From Hymenobacter aranciens (GTDB lineage: Bacteria > Bacteroidota > Bacteroidia > Cytophagales > Hymenobacteraceae): 64,000 nucleotides of DNA. Positions 15,262 through 23,647 of this stretch are shown here, piece by piece. Both the position numbers and the translations under genes were made by a program. The DNA is taken from positions 62,001-126,000 of the forward strand of contig NZ_JAUQSY010000003.1 of the NCBI RefSeq assembly GCF_030580865.1. Direction: 5' to 3'. The notes below the pieces were generated by a model, which searched no databases, was not told the origin of the DNA, and saw nothing but the letters and a program-made list of their open reading frames with translations. Position 1 is the first letter of the stretch. Each line of letters starts with the position of its first letter.

Positions 15262-16806
15262 ATGAAACGATTCTACCCCGTATTGGCCGCGCTATTGCTT
15301 ACGAGCATGGCCCACACCACCAGCGCCCAGACGACCGCTTGGCGTCCCTTCCGGCCCGGCCTGATATACACCTACGCCGACCCCCAAGCTACTGCATTAC
15401 AATTGCACAGTCTGCGGGTCGATTCCAGCTATGCTACTTCGGGCGGCGACTCGGTGTATACCTTCAACCGTCTGTTGCGCAAGCCGTCGAGTGGAAGTTA
15501 TGGCTACTACCGGAGCCGCAATAACCTGTTTGGCGCCCGGCTACGTTGGCGCCCGGGCACGGCTGAGTATTACCTGGAAGCCAATGCCGAAACTGTGGCT
15601 GGCACGGCTTTTACGCCCACGGCTATCAGTTTGCGGCTGTTGCCCCGGGCGGCAGTAGGCAGCACCTGGCAGGCCAGCAGCCAGCCAGCGCTGACGGCCA
15701 CGTTGAGCAATCGGGGCTTGGGCACTGGCACGGCCGCAACGGATACCGTGGCTACCATCACGCTTAGCAATGGGCAGGTAGTGAAAATGGGGCGGCAATC
15801 GGGCCTGATACAAGGGCCGCAGTGGCTGGATATTGCCAATGCAAGTGCAGGGCAATGGCAGGCATATTATGAGCCTCAAACGCTGTTGCAATCCCCCTAT
15901 TCGCCAATACAGTTGTTTCGGGTGCTGGTGGGCGACCGGCTCGGTTATGAAACCACGCCGATTATGACCAATCCGTTTCCCTGCTATGAAGGGCATATGC
16001 TACGGGAAATTACAAGCCAGCAGATTGTAGGCGACAGCTTGATTATGACCTACCGGCAGCAGCGCCAGTATCAGACTTTTGCTTATCCCAACTGCAGTGG
16101 GGCCAGCAATACAGTTTATCCCGTCGAGAACGGGCGTTGGGCTTTCTCGATGCGCACTGGTAAGTCGCCACAGTTTACGACGCTGGGGCTGCTGACGGGC
16201 GAATATCAGCCGTATCCGAACGCCGCCTTCAACGGCCTGGAGATGTCGATGGGGATAGGAACTACTGGTACCACGGGCATTTGCACCTCAGCCGTCGAGT
16301 TACGCTTTCAGCGCGTGTACAATGGCACAAGTGGCCCTCCCGGCTTCTACTACCCGGGCATTGATTACCTGGGTTGGCAGCAGGTATTTGCCGGCCCCGA
16401 CCTCAATGCTATGCTTGCCTATGGTGCCGGCGACCTGCAGACGCACGAAACCCGGCTGGTGTACATCCGGCGGGTAATTCCCGGTGTCGGTACTTATAGC
16501 AGTTGCGGCAACGCTAGCAGCTTCAGCACCTTGCTCAGCAGCCGGGCTGCCCAGGCCACCGCTGCTGCCACACTTGCTCCCAATCCTGCCAACGACCAGG
16601 CAACCCTGACCCTAACGCAGCCGCTCACCAAAGCCGCCACGCTCACGCTAACCGATGCACTGGGCCGCCGCGTGTGGCAAGGCGCGGTAGCTGCCGGGCA
16701 AAACTCCGCTGCGGTACCGCTGGCTAGTCAGCCTGCTGGCTTGTATTTAGTGCAGATGCAAACCGGCAACTCTGCGCTGCTCACTTGGAAGCTAACGCAC
16801 GAATAA
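15262..16806 (+). CDS. Secreted protein with T9SS C-terminal sorting domain
   Basis: 514 residues from the ATG at 15262 (MKRFYPVLAALLLTSMAHTTSAQ signal peptide). The middle is beta-rich and not assigned to a family. The last ~80 residues form a type A sorting domain: LAPNPANDQATLTL, then TLTDALGRRVW, then QPAGLYLVQMQTGN. By family, such domains direct export across the outer membrane by the type IX system and are then cleaved, leaving the protein on the surface. A TACTTTG motif, one base short of the -7 consensus, is about 25 bp upstream. Confidence 0.82.
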   Translation: MKRFYPVLAALLLTSMAHTTSAQTTAWRPFRPGLIYTYADPQATALQLHSLRVDSSYATSGGDSVYTFNRLLRKPSSGSYGYYRSRNNLFGARLRWRPGTAEYYLEANAETVAGTAFTPTAISLRLLPRAAVGSTWQASSQPALTATLSNRGLGTGTAATDTVATITLSNGQVVKMGRQSGLIQGPQWLDIANASAGQWQAYYEPQTLLQSPYSPIQLFRVLVGDRLGYETTPIMTNPFPCYEGHMLREITSQQIVGDSLIMTYRQQRQYQTFAYPNCSGASNTVYPVENGRWAFSMRTGKSPQFTTLGLLTGEYQPYPNAAFNGLEMSMGIGTTGTTGICTSAVELRFQRVYNGTSGPPGFYYPGIDYLGWQQVFAGPDLNAMLAYGAGDLQTHETRLVYIRRVIPGVGTYSSCGNASSFSTLLSSRAAQATAAATLAPNPANDQATLTLTQPLTKAATLTLTDALGRRVWQGAVAAGQNSAAVPLASQPAGLYLVQMQTGNSALLTWKLTHE

Positions 16807-16822
16807 GCCGTAATTACAAGGC

Positions 16823-16863
16823 AAAAAAAGAAGCCTGCTACCATCGTAGCAGGCTTCTTTTTT
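16823..16863. terminator. Bidirectional intrinsic terminator
   Basis: AAAAAAAGAAGCCTGCTA (16823-16840) and TAGCAGGCTTCTTTTTT (from 16847) are complementary around a 6-nt loop, with an A-run on one side and a T-run on the other. It lies between the convergent T9SS-substrate gene and pyk and can serve both. Confidence 0.92.
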
Positions 16864-16879
16864 GGGAAAATGCAGTGTT

Positions 16880-18319
16880 CTATGCTACGCTCACCTTCAT
16901 CATATTCGTGCGGCCCTTCTCGTTAATCGGCATCGAAGCGGTGTTGATAAACACGTCGCCCTTTTGCAGGTGGCCGGTGGTGGTCAGCACGTAAGCGAGG
17001 TCACTGATGGTGCTGTCGGTGCTAATGCGGCGGTCGTAGTAGAAGCCGCGCACGCCCCACGAGAGGCTGATAACCGTGAGCAAATCGCGGTTGTCGGTGA
17101 AAACGAAAATGCCCGCCTGCGGGCGGTATTTCGAGAACTGGAAGGCCGTGTAGCCGCGGTGCGACATGGCCGTAATGGCCTTGGCGCCGGTGTTTTTGGC
17201 CAGGTGACAGGCGGCCGAAATGATGCTGTCAACCATAAAGTTGGGCGAAGTCGGGTCAATCGGCCACCACTTGTGGAACAGGCGCGGCATACCCGTTTCT
17301 ACGCTCAAGATGGTGGCCACCATCGAGCGGATAACTTCGGCGGGGTAAGCGCCCACGGCGGTTTCGGCCGAGAGCATCACCGCGTCGGCCCCGTCGATGA
17401 CGGCGTTGGCCACGTCGCTGGTTTCGGCGCGGGTGGGGCGGGGGGCCGTAATCATCGACTCCATCATCTGGGTGGCCACGATAACGGGTTTGCCGGCCTT
17501 GTTGCATTTCTCCACAATAAGCTTCTGGGCCATCGGCACTTCTTCCATCTTCACTTCCACGCCGAGGTCGCCGCGGGCCACCATCACGGCGTCGGTGAGG
17601 GCGATGATGTCGTCGAGGTTTTTGAGGCCCTCGGGCGTCTCAATTTTGGCGATAACGCGGGTGTTTTTGCCAGCGTCGGCAATCAGGTTTTTGATGAAGC
17701 GGATGTCGTCGCCGCGGCGGGCGAAGGACAGGGCCACCCAATCCACGCCGTTTTCGAGGCCGAATTTCAGGTCCTCGATGTCCTTCTCGGTCATGGCCGG
17801 AGCCGACACTTCCGAGTCGGGCAGGTTGATGCCCTTGCGGGGTTTTACCAGGCCGCCGTAGATTACCTCCACGTCCACTTCGGTGTCGCGGTCAGTGGCC
17901 AGCACTTTCAGCTCGATTTTGCCGTCGTCGATGAGAATCATGTCGCCGGGCTTCACGTCGCGGGCCAGGCCCAGGTAGATGGTACTCAGGCGCGTGGCGG
18001 TGCTGATTTCCTTTTCGCCGCACACGAGCTTGATTTTGTCGCCGGGCTTGATTTCGACGCCGCCGCCTTCTACGTCACCGAGGCGAATTTTCGGGCCCTG
18101 CAAATCCTGGAGCAGGCCCACATTGGTGCGCATGTCCTTGTTGAGGCGGCGCACGAGGTTGATAACGGACAGGTGGTCCTCGTAGGAGCCGTGCGAAAAG
18201 TTCAGGCGGAACACATCCACGCCCTCGCGGATGAGCATGCCCAGCCGCTCGTAGGTGTTGGACGCGGGGCCGACGGTGGCCACGATTTTAGTCTTGTTGA
18301 ACGTGGGACGATTTTCCAT
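16880..18319 (-). CDS. pyk: Pyruvate kinase
   Basis: A 479-residue, full-length enzyme. Seen: NKTKIVATVGPAS at the N-terminus, RLNFSHGSYEDH (substrate and ADP-binding), LQDLQGPKIRLG, the K+/Mg2+ region with IAKIETPEGL and MVARGDLGVEV, and VIVATQMMESMI. It makes pyruvate and ATP from phosphoenolpyruvate in glycolysis. It shares its region with the IPExxxVDY gene and acpP-fabF-rnc, a conserved Bacteroidota neighbourhood. Confidence 0.96.
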   Translation of the reverse strand: MENRPTFNKTKIVATVGPASNTYERLGMLIREGVDVFRLNFSHGSYEDHLSVINLVRRLNKDMRTNVGLLQDLQGPKIRLGDVEGGGVEIKPGDKIKLVCGEKEISTATRLSTIYLGLARDVKPGDMILIDDGKIELKVLATDRDTEVDVEVIYGGLVKPRKGINLPDSEVSAPAMTEKDIEDLKFGLENGVDWVALSFARRGDDIRFIKNLIADAGKNTRVIAKIETPEGLKNLDDIIALTDAVMVARGDLGVEVKMEEVPMAQKLIVEKCNKAGKPVIVATQMMESMITAPRPTRAETSDVANAVIDGADAVMLSAETAVGAYPAEVIRSMVATILSVETGMPRLFHKWWPIDPTSPNFMVDSIISAACHLAKNTGAKAITAMSHRGYTAFQFSKYRPQAGIFVFTDNRDLLTVISLSWGVRGFYYDRRISTDSTISDLAYVLTTTGHLQKGDVFINTASMPINEKGRTNMMKVSVA

Positions 18320-18402
18320 GCGCTAAGGCCGCTTCAAATCCAGCAGCAAATCGAGGGGTTAAGGTGTAACGGGGCAAAAAAACGGCATCTTGACGATGCC
18401 GC

Positions 18403-18831
18403 TCACAAAATTAAATTTTCCTTGTACTTAAGCGTGTTCGGGTCGAATTGACAAACATACTGCACCTGCGGCAGGGCCGCAAGTAGCTGCGTAATTTCGT
18501 CGGCCGCCAGCGGCCCCGCGCCGTTGCTCACGGCCAGCAGGTAGTCGTATTCCTTGATGTCGGGGGCCAGGAAGGGCTTTTTGAGCACGGAGGGGGCCAC
18601 GGAGCGGTTGCGGAACAGGCGCAGCGAGAGCGTTTCGGTAGCGTGCAAATAATGACTGAACACGAGGCGGCCGCGGTTAAGCAAATCGAGGAGCAATTCG
18701 GGTTGTTTGACCAGGCGCAGGCGCAGGGCGCGGTTCAGCGCCCAGGCCAGGTGGTAGTCGCGGGTGCTGGAAACGAGTCCGAACAAGTCGAAATCGCACT
18801 CATAATCAACTTCCAACGTAAATGTTTTCAT
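18403..18831 (-). CDS. IPExxxVDY-family-like protein
   Basis: A 142-residue soluble protein. The N-terminal segment DYECDFDLFGLVSSTRDYHL followed by AWALN matches the pattern I know for the Bacteroidota IPExxxVDY family, and the position between pyk and acpP is where that gene is normally found. Function unknown. The assignment rests on that resemblance and synteny. Divergently transcribed from acpP. Confidence 0.65.
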   Translation of the reverse strand: MKTFTLEVDYECDFDLFGLVSSTRDYHLAWALNRALRLRLVKQPELLLDLLNRGRLVFSHYLHATETLSLRLFRNRSVAPSVLKKPFLAPDIKEYDYLLAVSNGAGPLAADEITQLLAALPQVQYVCQFDPNTLKYKENLIL

Positions 18832-18867
18832 GATGGCAATAATAGGGCCTCAGGGCCGGGCCAACGA

Positions 18868-18875
18868 CAAAGCTA
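18868..18875 (-). promoter_or_regulatory. TAnnTTTG -7 box for the IPExxxVDY-like gene
   Basis: Read on the minus strand, TAGCTTTG is a perfect -7 box, 36 bp before the start codon at 18831. Confidence 0.5.
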
Positions 18876-18994
18876 CGATTTCCCCGGGCGGGGGCCATAA
18901 TGTTGTACCGGGTTTTTGCAGGCCCGGCCGTGGCGCAGTTGAAATTTTCCCCGTTACTTTGTGCGAAAGTTTTCCCTAACCCATTCCTACGGAA

Positions 18995-19231
18995 ATGTCT
19001 GAAATCGCAGAAAAAGTAAAAGCCATCATCATCGACAAGCTGGGCGTCGAAGCTTCGGAAGTAACGCCGGAGGCAAGCTTCACCAACGACCTGGGCGCTG
19101 ACTCGCTGGACACCGTTGAGCTCATCATGGAGTTCGAAAAGGAGTTCAACGTGAGCATCCCCGACGACCAGGCCGAGAACATTGGCACCGTAGGGCAAGC
19201 CATCAGCTACCTCGAAGAGCACGCTAAGTAG
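18995..19231 (+). CDS. acpP: Acyl carrier protein
   Basis: A 78-residue acidic protein with the phosphopantetheine attachment site [10 protein letters not shown] (Ser37) and the flanking helices expected of AcpP. It carries growing acyl chains in type II fatty-acid synthesis. fabF and rnc follow on the same strand. A TACTTTG motif, one base short of consensus, lies near 18955. Confidence 0.97.
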   Translation: MSEIAEKVKAIIIDKLGVEASEVTPEASFTNDLGADSLDTVELIMEFEKEFNVSIPDDQAENIGTVGQAISYLEEHAK

Positions 19232-19330
19232 TTCTCTTAGGCTGGCGCAGGCGCTAACTGGCAGCTGAGCGGCCCCCGCGTGGGCTGCCCTGCGGAGCGC
19301 GTGCTGCTGGCCCCCGCTTAGACTTCAGTA

Positions 19331-19357
19331 CCGGCCGGCTCGCCGCCGGCCGGTTTT
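19331..19357 (+). terminator. Terminator or attenuator between acpP and fabF
   Basis: CCGGCCGGC and GCCGGCCGG (9-bp stem, 5-nt loop) are followed directly by TTTT. Placed 100 bp after acpP and about 47 bp before fabF, it would let acpP mRNA accumulate above fabF, in line with the high need for ACP. Confidence 0.7.
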
Positions 19358-19403
19358 GCTGTTTTATTCTCTTTCAACTTTTTGCGCCTGCTGGCGCCCG
19401 CTT

Positions 19404-20666
19404 ATGTCGTCCATTCGACGCGTCGTCGTTACCGGAATCGGAGCTATTACACCGCTGGGCAAAACTGCCCCGGCTTATTGGGAGGGCCTGCGCTCGGGCA
19501 CGAGCGGCGCCGCGCCCATCACCCGCTTCAATGCCGAGAAGTTTAAAACCCGCTTCGCCTGCGAGGTAAAGGACTATAACATGACCGATTACTTCGACCG
19601 CAAACAGGGGCCGAAGATGGACATGTTCACGCAGTTCGGGGTTATTGCTTCCGACGAGGCCATTGCCGACGCCGGCCTGCTGGCCGAGGGCGGCAACATA
19701 GACAAGGACCGGGTGGGCGTTATCTGGGGCTCGGGCATCGGCGGGCTGCGCTCGCTGCAGGAAGAATGCTTCCAGTTTGAGCGGGGCGACGGGACGCCGC
19801 GCTACTCGCCGTTCTTCATCCCGCGCATGATTGCCGACTCCGCGTCGGGCAACATCAGCATCAAAAACGGCTTCCGCGGGCCGAACTTCGTGACGACCTC
19901 GGCCTGCGCCTCGTCGAACGACGCTATTATCGCGGCTTTCAACAACATCCGCCTCGGCCTGGCCGACGTGGTGGTGACCGGCGGCTCCGAAGCCGCCATC
20001 ACCGAATCGGGCGTGGGCGGCTTCAACGCCCTCAAAGCCATGAGCGAGCGCAACGACGACCCGGCTTCGGCTTCGCGACCTTATGACAAGGACCGCGACG
20101 GCTTCGTGCTGGGCGAAGGTGCGGGCGCCATCATCCTCGAAGAATACGAGCACGCCAAGGCGCGCGGCGCGAAAATCTACTGTGAGATGATTGGCGGCGG
20201 CATGTCGTCGGACGCTTACCACATCACCGCGCCCGACCCCAGCGGCTCCGGCGTGGTGCTGGTGATGCGCAACGCGTTGCGCGACGCCGGCATCCAGCCC
20301 GAGGATGTGGATTACATCAACACCCACGGCACGAGCACGCCGCTCGGCGACGGGGCCGAAATCAAGGCCATCGAAACCGTGTTCGGCGAGGCGGCCAAAA
20401 AGCTCAACATCTCCTCGACCAAGAGCATGACCGGCCACCTGCTGGGCGGCGCGGGCGGCGTGGAGGCAGTGGCCTGTATTCTGGCAATGCAGCACAACAT
20501 CGTGCCGCCCACCATCAACCTGCACACCCCGGACCCGGAAATCAACCAGGAGCTGAACTTCACGCCGAACGTGGCGCAGGAGCGCGAGGTGAACGTGGCG
20601 ATGAGCAACACCTTTGGCTTCGGCGGGCACAATACGTCGGTGATTTTCCGCAAGCTGGCGGAGTAG
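19404..20666 (+). CDS. fabF: Beta-ketoacyl-ACP synthase II
   Basis: 420 residues from the ATG at 19404 (MSSIRRVVVTGIGAITPLGK). The catalytic triad is visible: Cys in VTTSACASSNDAI (~residue 168), His in NTHGTSTPLGD and His in SMTGHLLGGAGG. It condenses malonyl-ACP with acyl-ACP in fatty-acid elongation. It sits between acpP and rnc, the standard Bacteroidota order. Confidence 0.96.
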   Translation: MSSIRRVVVTGIGAITPLGKTAPAYWEGLRSGTSGAAPITRFNAEKFKTRFACEVKDYNMTDYFDRKQGPKMDMFTQFGVIASDEAIADAGLLAEGGNIDKDRVGVIWGSGIGGLRSLQEECFQFERGDGTPRYSPFFIPRMIADSASGNISIKNGFRGPNFVTTSACASSNDAIIAAFNNIRLGLADVVVTGGSEAAITESGVGGFNALKAMSERNDDPASASRPYDKDRDGFVLGEGAGAIILEEYEHAKARGAKIYCEMIGGGMSSDAYHITAPDPSGSGVVLVMRNALRDAGIQPEDVDYINTHGTSTPLGDGAEIKAIETVFGEAAKKLNISSTKSMTGHLLGGAGGVEAVACILAMQHNIVPPTINLHTPDPEINQELNFTPNVAQEREVNVAMSNTFGFGGHNTSVIFRKLAE

Positions 20667-20680
20667 TCCGTTCGCATTTT

Positions 20681-21418
20681 ATGGCGCTGCCGTTGTTTGG
20701 TTTATTTCGCCGGATAGTCGGGGGCGACAAGGAGTTCCGGCAGGCCATCACCACGGTGACGGGCCTGTCGCCGACGAACGCGCAGCTGTACCGGCTAGCC
20801 TTCACGCATTCCTCGGCGGTGCGACAACAGGGCGAGGCCGGCCGTAGCCAAAGCAACGAGCGGCTGGAGTTTCTGGGCGACGCCGTGCTAGGCACGGTGG
20901 TGGCTGAGTACCTGTTTAAGAAATTCCCCTACGAGCAGGAAGGCTTTCTGACGGAGGTGCGTTCGCGCATTGTGAACCGCGAAAGTCTGAATGCCATTGC
21001 GCTTAAACTGGGGCTGGATAAGTTGGTGATGCTGGACGCCGGGCAGGGCCGCGCCGCCCGCTCGCGCTCGGTGAATGGCAATGCGCTGGAGGCGCTGGTG
21101 GGCGCGGTGTATTTGGATTTGGGCTATAAATCGGCGCGGAAATTTATCCTGAACCGGCTGGTGAAAGGGTTTGTGGACGTGAAATCATTAACCACGACCA
21201 CGGCTAACTTTAAGAGCAAGCTGGTGGAGTGGGCGCAGCGCGAGGGCAAAAACGTGCGCTACGATATCCATGGCGAGGCCCGGCCGGGCGGGGTGATGGA
21301 GTTCACCGCCCACGTGGTGGTGGACAATGAAAATGTGGCTACCGGGATGGGCTTGAGCAAGAAGCAGGCGGAGCAGCTGGCGGCGGAGCGGGCGCTGGCG
21401 GCGCTGGGAGTGAATTGA
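20681..21418 (+). CDS. rnc: Ribonuclease III
   Basis: A 245-residue protein. The RNase III signature SNERLEFLGDAVLGTVVAEY is at ~residues 65-84, the second catalytic Glu is in NALEALVGAVYLD, and a double-stranded RNA-binding domain occupies the last ~70 residues (TTANFKSKLVEWAQREGK to KKQAEQLAAERAL). It processes rRNA precursors and double-stranded mRNA. It starts 14 bp after fabF, so the two are co-transcribed. Confidence 0.96.
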   Translation: MALPLFGLFRRIVGGDKEFRQAITTVTGLSPTNAQLYRLAFTHSSAVRQQGEAGRSQSNERLEFLGDAVLGTVVAEYLFKKFPYEQEGFLTEVRSRIVNRESLNAIALKLGLDKLVMLDAGQGRAARSRSVNGNALEALVGAVYLDLGYKSARKFILNRLVKGFVDVKSLTTTTANFKSKLVEWAQREGKNVRYDIHGEARPGGVMEFTAHVVVDNENVATGMGLSKKQAEQLAAERALAALGVN

Positions 21419-21426
21419 CAAACCAA

Positions 21427-21576
21427 AAGCCGCAAAGCGGCGAAACGTTGGTAGCCTTAATGATAGCAAATTATCTAGAGCCGCAAAGCGGCGACACCTG
21501 ACGCTGGGTGCCGCCGCTTTGCGGCTCTGACTCTTTAATGCGGTTTTTCTACCAACATGTCGCCGCTTTGCGGCTT
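21427..21576. repeat. Nested palindromes built on GCCGCAAAGCGGCG
   Basis: An outer inverted repeat (21427-21454 with 21549-21576, near perfect over 28 bp) encloses an inner one (21477-21493 with 21512-21528, 17 bp exact). Each arm itself contains the small palindrome CCGCAAAGCGG, so four copies of that word occur in 150 bp. It fills the rnc-nadE gap. Confidence 0.88.
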
Positions 21577-21613
21577 ATTGCGTTAGTACCTTTTTTCAAT
21601 CAACTGCTAGTTT

Positions 21614-23533
21614 ATGCGCATTGCCGGAGCCGCCCTGAATCAAACGCCCATCGACTGGGAAAACAACCTGCGCAATATTCGCACGGCCATTGAGCAGGCC
21701 AAAGCGGCGGGCGTGGAGCTGCTGTGTCTGCCGGAGCTGTGCTTGACGGGCTACGGCTGTGAGGACCTTTTTCTGAGTGACTGGATGCCGGCGGCGGCGC
21801 TGACGCACCTGCAGCAGGTGCGGCCCTGGACGGAGGGGATTTGCGTGGTGGTGGGCGTGCCAGTGCGGCTGAACCATCGCACCTACAACACGGCGGCGGT
21901 GCTGCGCGACGGGCAGATTCTGGGCTTTGCAGCCAAGCAGTTTCTGGCCAATGACGGGGTGCATTACGAGCCGCGCTTTTTCGTGCCCTGGGTGGCGGGC
22001 GAGACGACGACGGTGGAATTCGAGGGCGAAAGCTGGGCGCTGGGTGACCTCACGTTTGAGCACCGGGGCGTGCGGTTTGGCTTCGAGATTTGCGAGGATG
22101 CGTGGCGGCCGGACGACGTGCGGCCGGCCTGCCGGCTCACGGGGCGGGTGGATTTGATTGTGAACCCCTCGGCCAGTCACTTTGCGATGAGTAAAACGGA
22201 CGTGCGGTATAAGCTGGTGCTGAATGCTTCGCGGAATTTTAACTGCACCTACCTCTACGCTAACCTACTGGGGAATGAGGCGGGACGCATTACCTACGAC
22301 GGCGAAATTCTGGTGGCGCGCAACGGGCATCTGCTGAAGCGGAACCAGCTGCTGAGTTTTAAAGAGGTTGATTTGGAGTGGGTGGATGTGGACTTTGCCA
22401 CCGAGCAGGAGCGGGCCGAGGAAATTGCCGCCCTGCCGGCACCCGACGAGTACCGCGAGCTGAACCAGGCGTTAGGGCTGGCATTGTTCGACTACGTGCG
22501 CAAGGCGCGGAGCAAAGGCTTTGTACTTAGCCTGAGCGGCGGGGCGGACTCCTGCCTGTGCGCGGTGGCAGTGGCCGAGATGGTGCGGCTAGGCGTGAGC
22601 GAGCTGGGCGTGGAGGAATTTAAGCGGCGCAGTGGTGCTTTCGACCCAGCTAAAAATGAAGTGGTGCAGGCCGGGGCGGGCGGCGCGGCGCTCCAGGAGG
22701 TGCAGGAACCCAATACCGAAAACCCAATACCGAAAACCGAAAACCAGCAACTCGTGGGCCACCTACTGACCTGCGCCTATCAGGGCACGGTGAATTCCTC
22801 CGACGACACCTACATTTCCGCCAAAGACCTGGCCGAGTCCATCGGGGCGCGGTTCTTCAACTGGGGCATTGACGAGGAGGTGAGCGGCTACGTGGGCAAA
22901 ATTCAGGGGGCGCTAGGGCGGGAATTGAGCTGGAAAACTGACGATTTAGCGCTGCAGAATATCCAGGCACGGGTGCGGGCTCCGGGTATCTGGCTGCTGG
23001 CGAATGTGCTCAACTGCCTGCTCATTACGACCTCCAACCGCTCGGAGGCCAGCGTGGGGTATTGCACGATGGATGGCGACACGGCCGGCAGCATCTCGCC
23101 CATTGCGGGCGTCGACAAGGACTTCGTGAAGAAGTGGCTGCGCTGGGCCGAAACCGAGTTGAACTACCCGGGCCTGCGGCACGTGAATGCGCTGCAACCG
23201 ACGGCCGAACTGCGCCCGCTGGAGGACAAGCAGACCGACGAGCGCGACCTGATGCCCTACACTTTGCTCAACCGCATCGAGCGGCTGGCTTTTTACGACC
23301 GGCTGAGCCCGCGGCAGGTGTTGGATACGCTGGTGACGGAGGGCACCGGCTTCGAGCGGGAGCAGCTGGCGACCTTCGTGCGGCGCTTCTACTCGCTGTG
23401 GAGCCGCAACCAGTGGAAGCGCGAGCGCTACGCGCCAAGCTTCCACCTCGACGACTACAACGTGGACCCGCGCTCCTGGCTGCGGTTTCCGATACTCAGT
23501 GGCGGGTTTCAGGAAGAATTGGCGGGGCTGTAG
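21614..23533 (+). CDS. nadE: Glutamine-dependent NAD+ synthetase
   Basis: A 639-residue, two-domain enzyme. The N-terminal nitrilase-type glutaminase (1 to ~270) shows Glu in CLPELCLTGYGCED, Lys in AAKQFLANDGVHYEP and the catalytic Cys in FEICEDAW. The synthetase domain has the ATP-pyrophosphatase loop SLSGGADSCL (~residue 302) and TTSNRSEASVGY. It amidates nicotinic acid adenine dinucleotide to NAD+. Oddity: residues ~365-378 (PNTENPIPKTENQ) are encoded by an intergenic-type repeat inserted in frame, in a variable stretch after the P-loop. Confidence 0.95.
   Translation: MRIAGAALNQTPIDWENNLRNIRTAIEQAKAAGVELLCLPELCLTGYGCEDLFLSDWMPAAALTHLQQVRPWTEGICVVVGVPVRLNHRTYNTAAVLRDGQILGFAAKQFLANDGVHYEPRFFVPWVAGETTTVEFEGESWALGDLTFEHRGVRFGFEICEDAWRPDDVRPACRLTGRVDLIVNPSASHFAMSKTDVRYKLVLNASRNFNCTYLYANLLGNEAGRITYDGEILVARNGHLLKRNQLLSFKEVDLEWVDVDFATEQERAEEIAALPAPDEYRELNQALGLALFDYVRKARSKGFVLSLSGGADSCLCAVAVAEMVRLGVSELGVEEFKRRSGAFDPAKNEVVQAGAGGAALQEVQEPNTENPIPKTENQQLVGHLLTCAYQGTVNSSDDTYISAKDLAESIGARFFNWGIDEEVSGYVGKIQGALGRELSWKTDDLALQNIQARVRAPGIWLLANVLNCLLITTSNRSEASVGYCTMDGDTAGSISPIAGVDKDFVKKWLRWAETELNYPGLRHVNALQPTAELRPLEDKQTDERDLMPYTLLNRIERLAFYDRLSPRQVLDTLVTEGTGFEREQLATFVRRFYSLWSRNQWKRERYAPSFHLDDYNVDPRSWLRFPILSGGFQEELAGL
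22708..22747 (+). repeat. CCCAATACCGAAAA repeat inside nadE
   Basis: The words CCCAATACCGAAAA, CCCAATACCGAAAA and CCGAAAACC occur in tandem and keep the nadE frame open. They resemble the intergenic repeat at 10820-10902 (CCCAATACCCAAAA) and are far more A-rich than flanking nadE sequence. Confidence 0.75.
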
Positions 23534-23538
23534 CTTGC

Positions 23539-23626
23539 TGTCATGCTGAATGCAGCGAAGCATCGTATCAGGTTCGAACGAAATCGTAGTGGCGTGAGAG
23601 GATGCTTCGCTGCGCTCAGCATGACA
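23539..23626. repeat. Inverted repeat, GTCATGCTGAATGCAGCGAA family
   Basis: Arms 23539-23564 and 23601-23626 are complementary over 26 bp with one or two mismatches; loop 36 bp. It begins 5 bp after the nadE stop and ends 8 bp before the lgt -7 box, so it may both end nadE transcripts and insulate the lgt promoter. Confidence 0.85.
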
Positions 23627-23634
23627 ACCGGCCC

Positions 23635-23642
23635 TACCTTTG
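23635..23642 (+). promoter_or_regulatory. TAnnTTTG -7 box at the lgt start
   Basis: TACCTTTG ends 5 bp before the lgt ATG at 23648, predicting an essentially leaderless transcript. Confidence 0.6.
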
Positions 23643-23647
23643 CCGGC

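Noticed and set aside
16862..18451. 529-codon open frame on the plus strand
   Set aside because: Antisense to pyruvate kinase, which has all family motifs.
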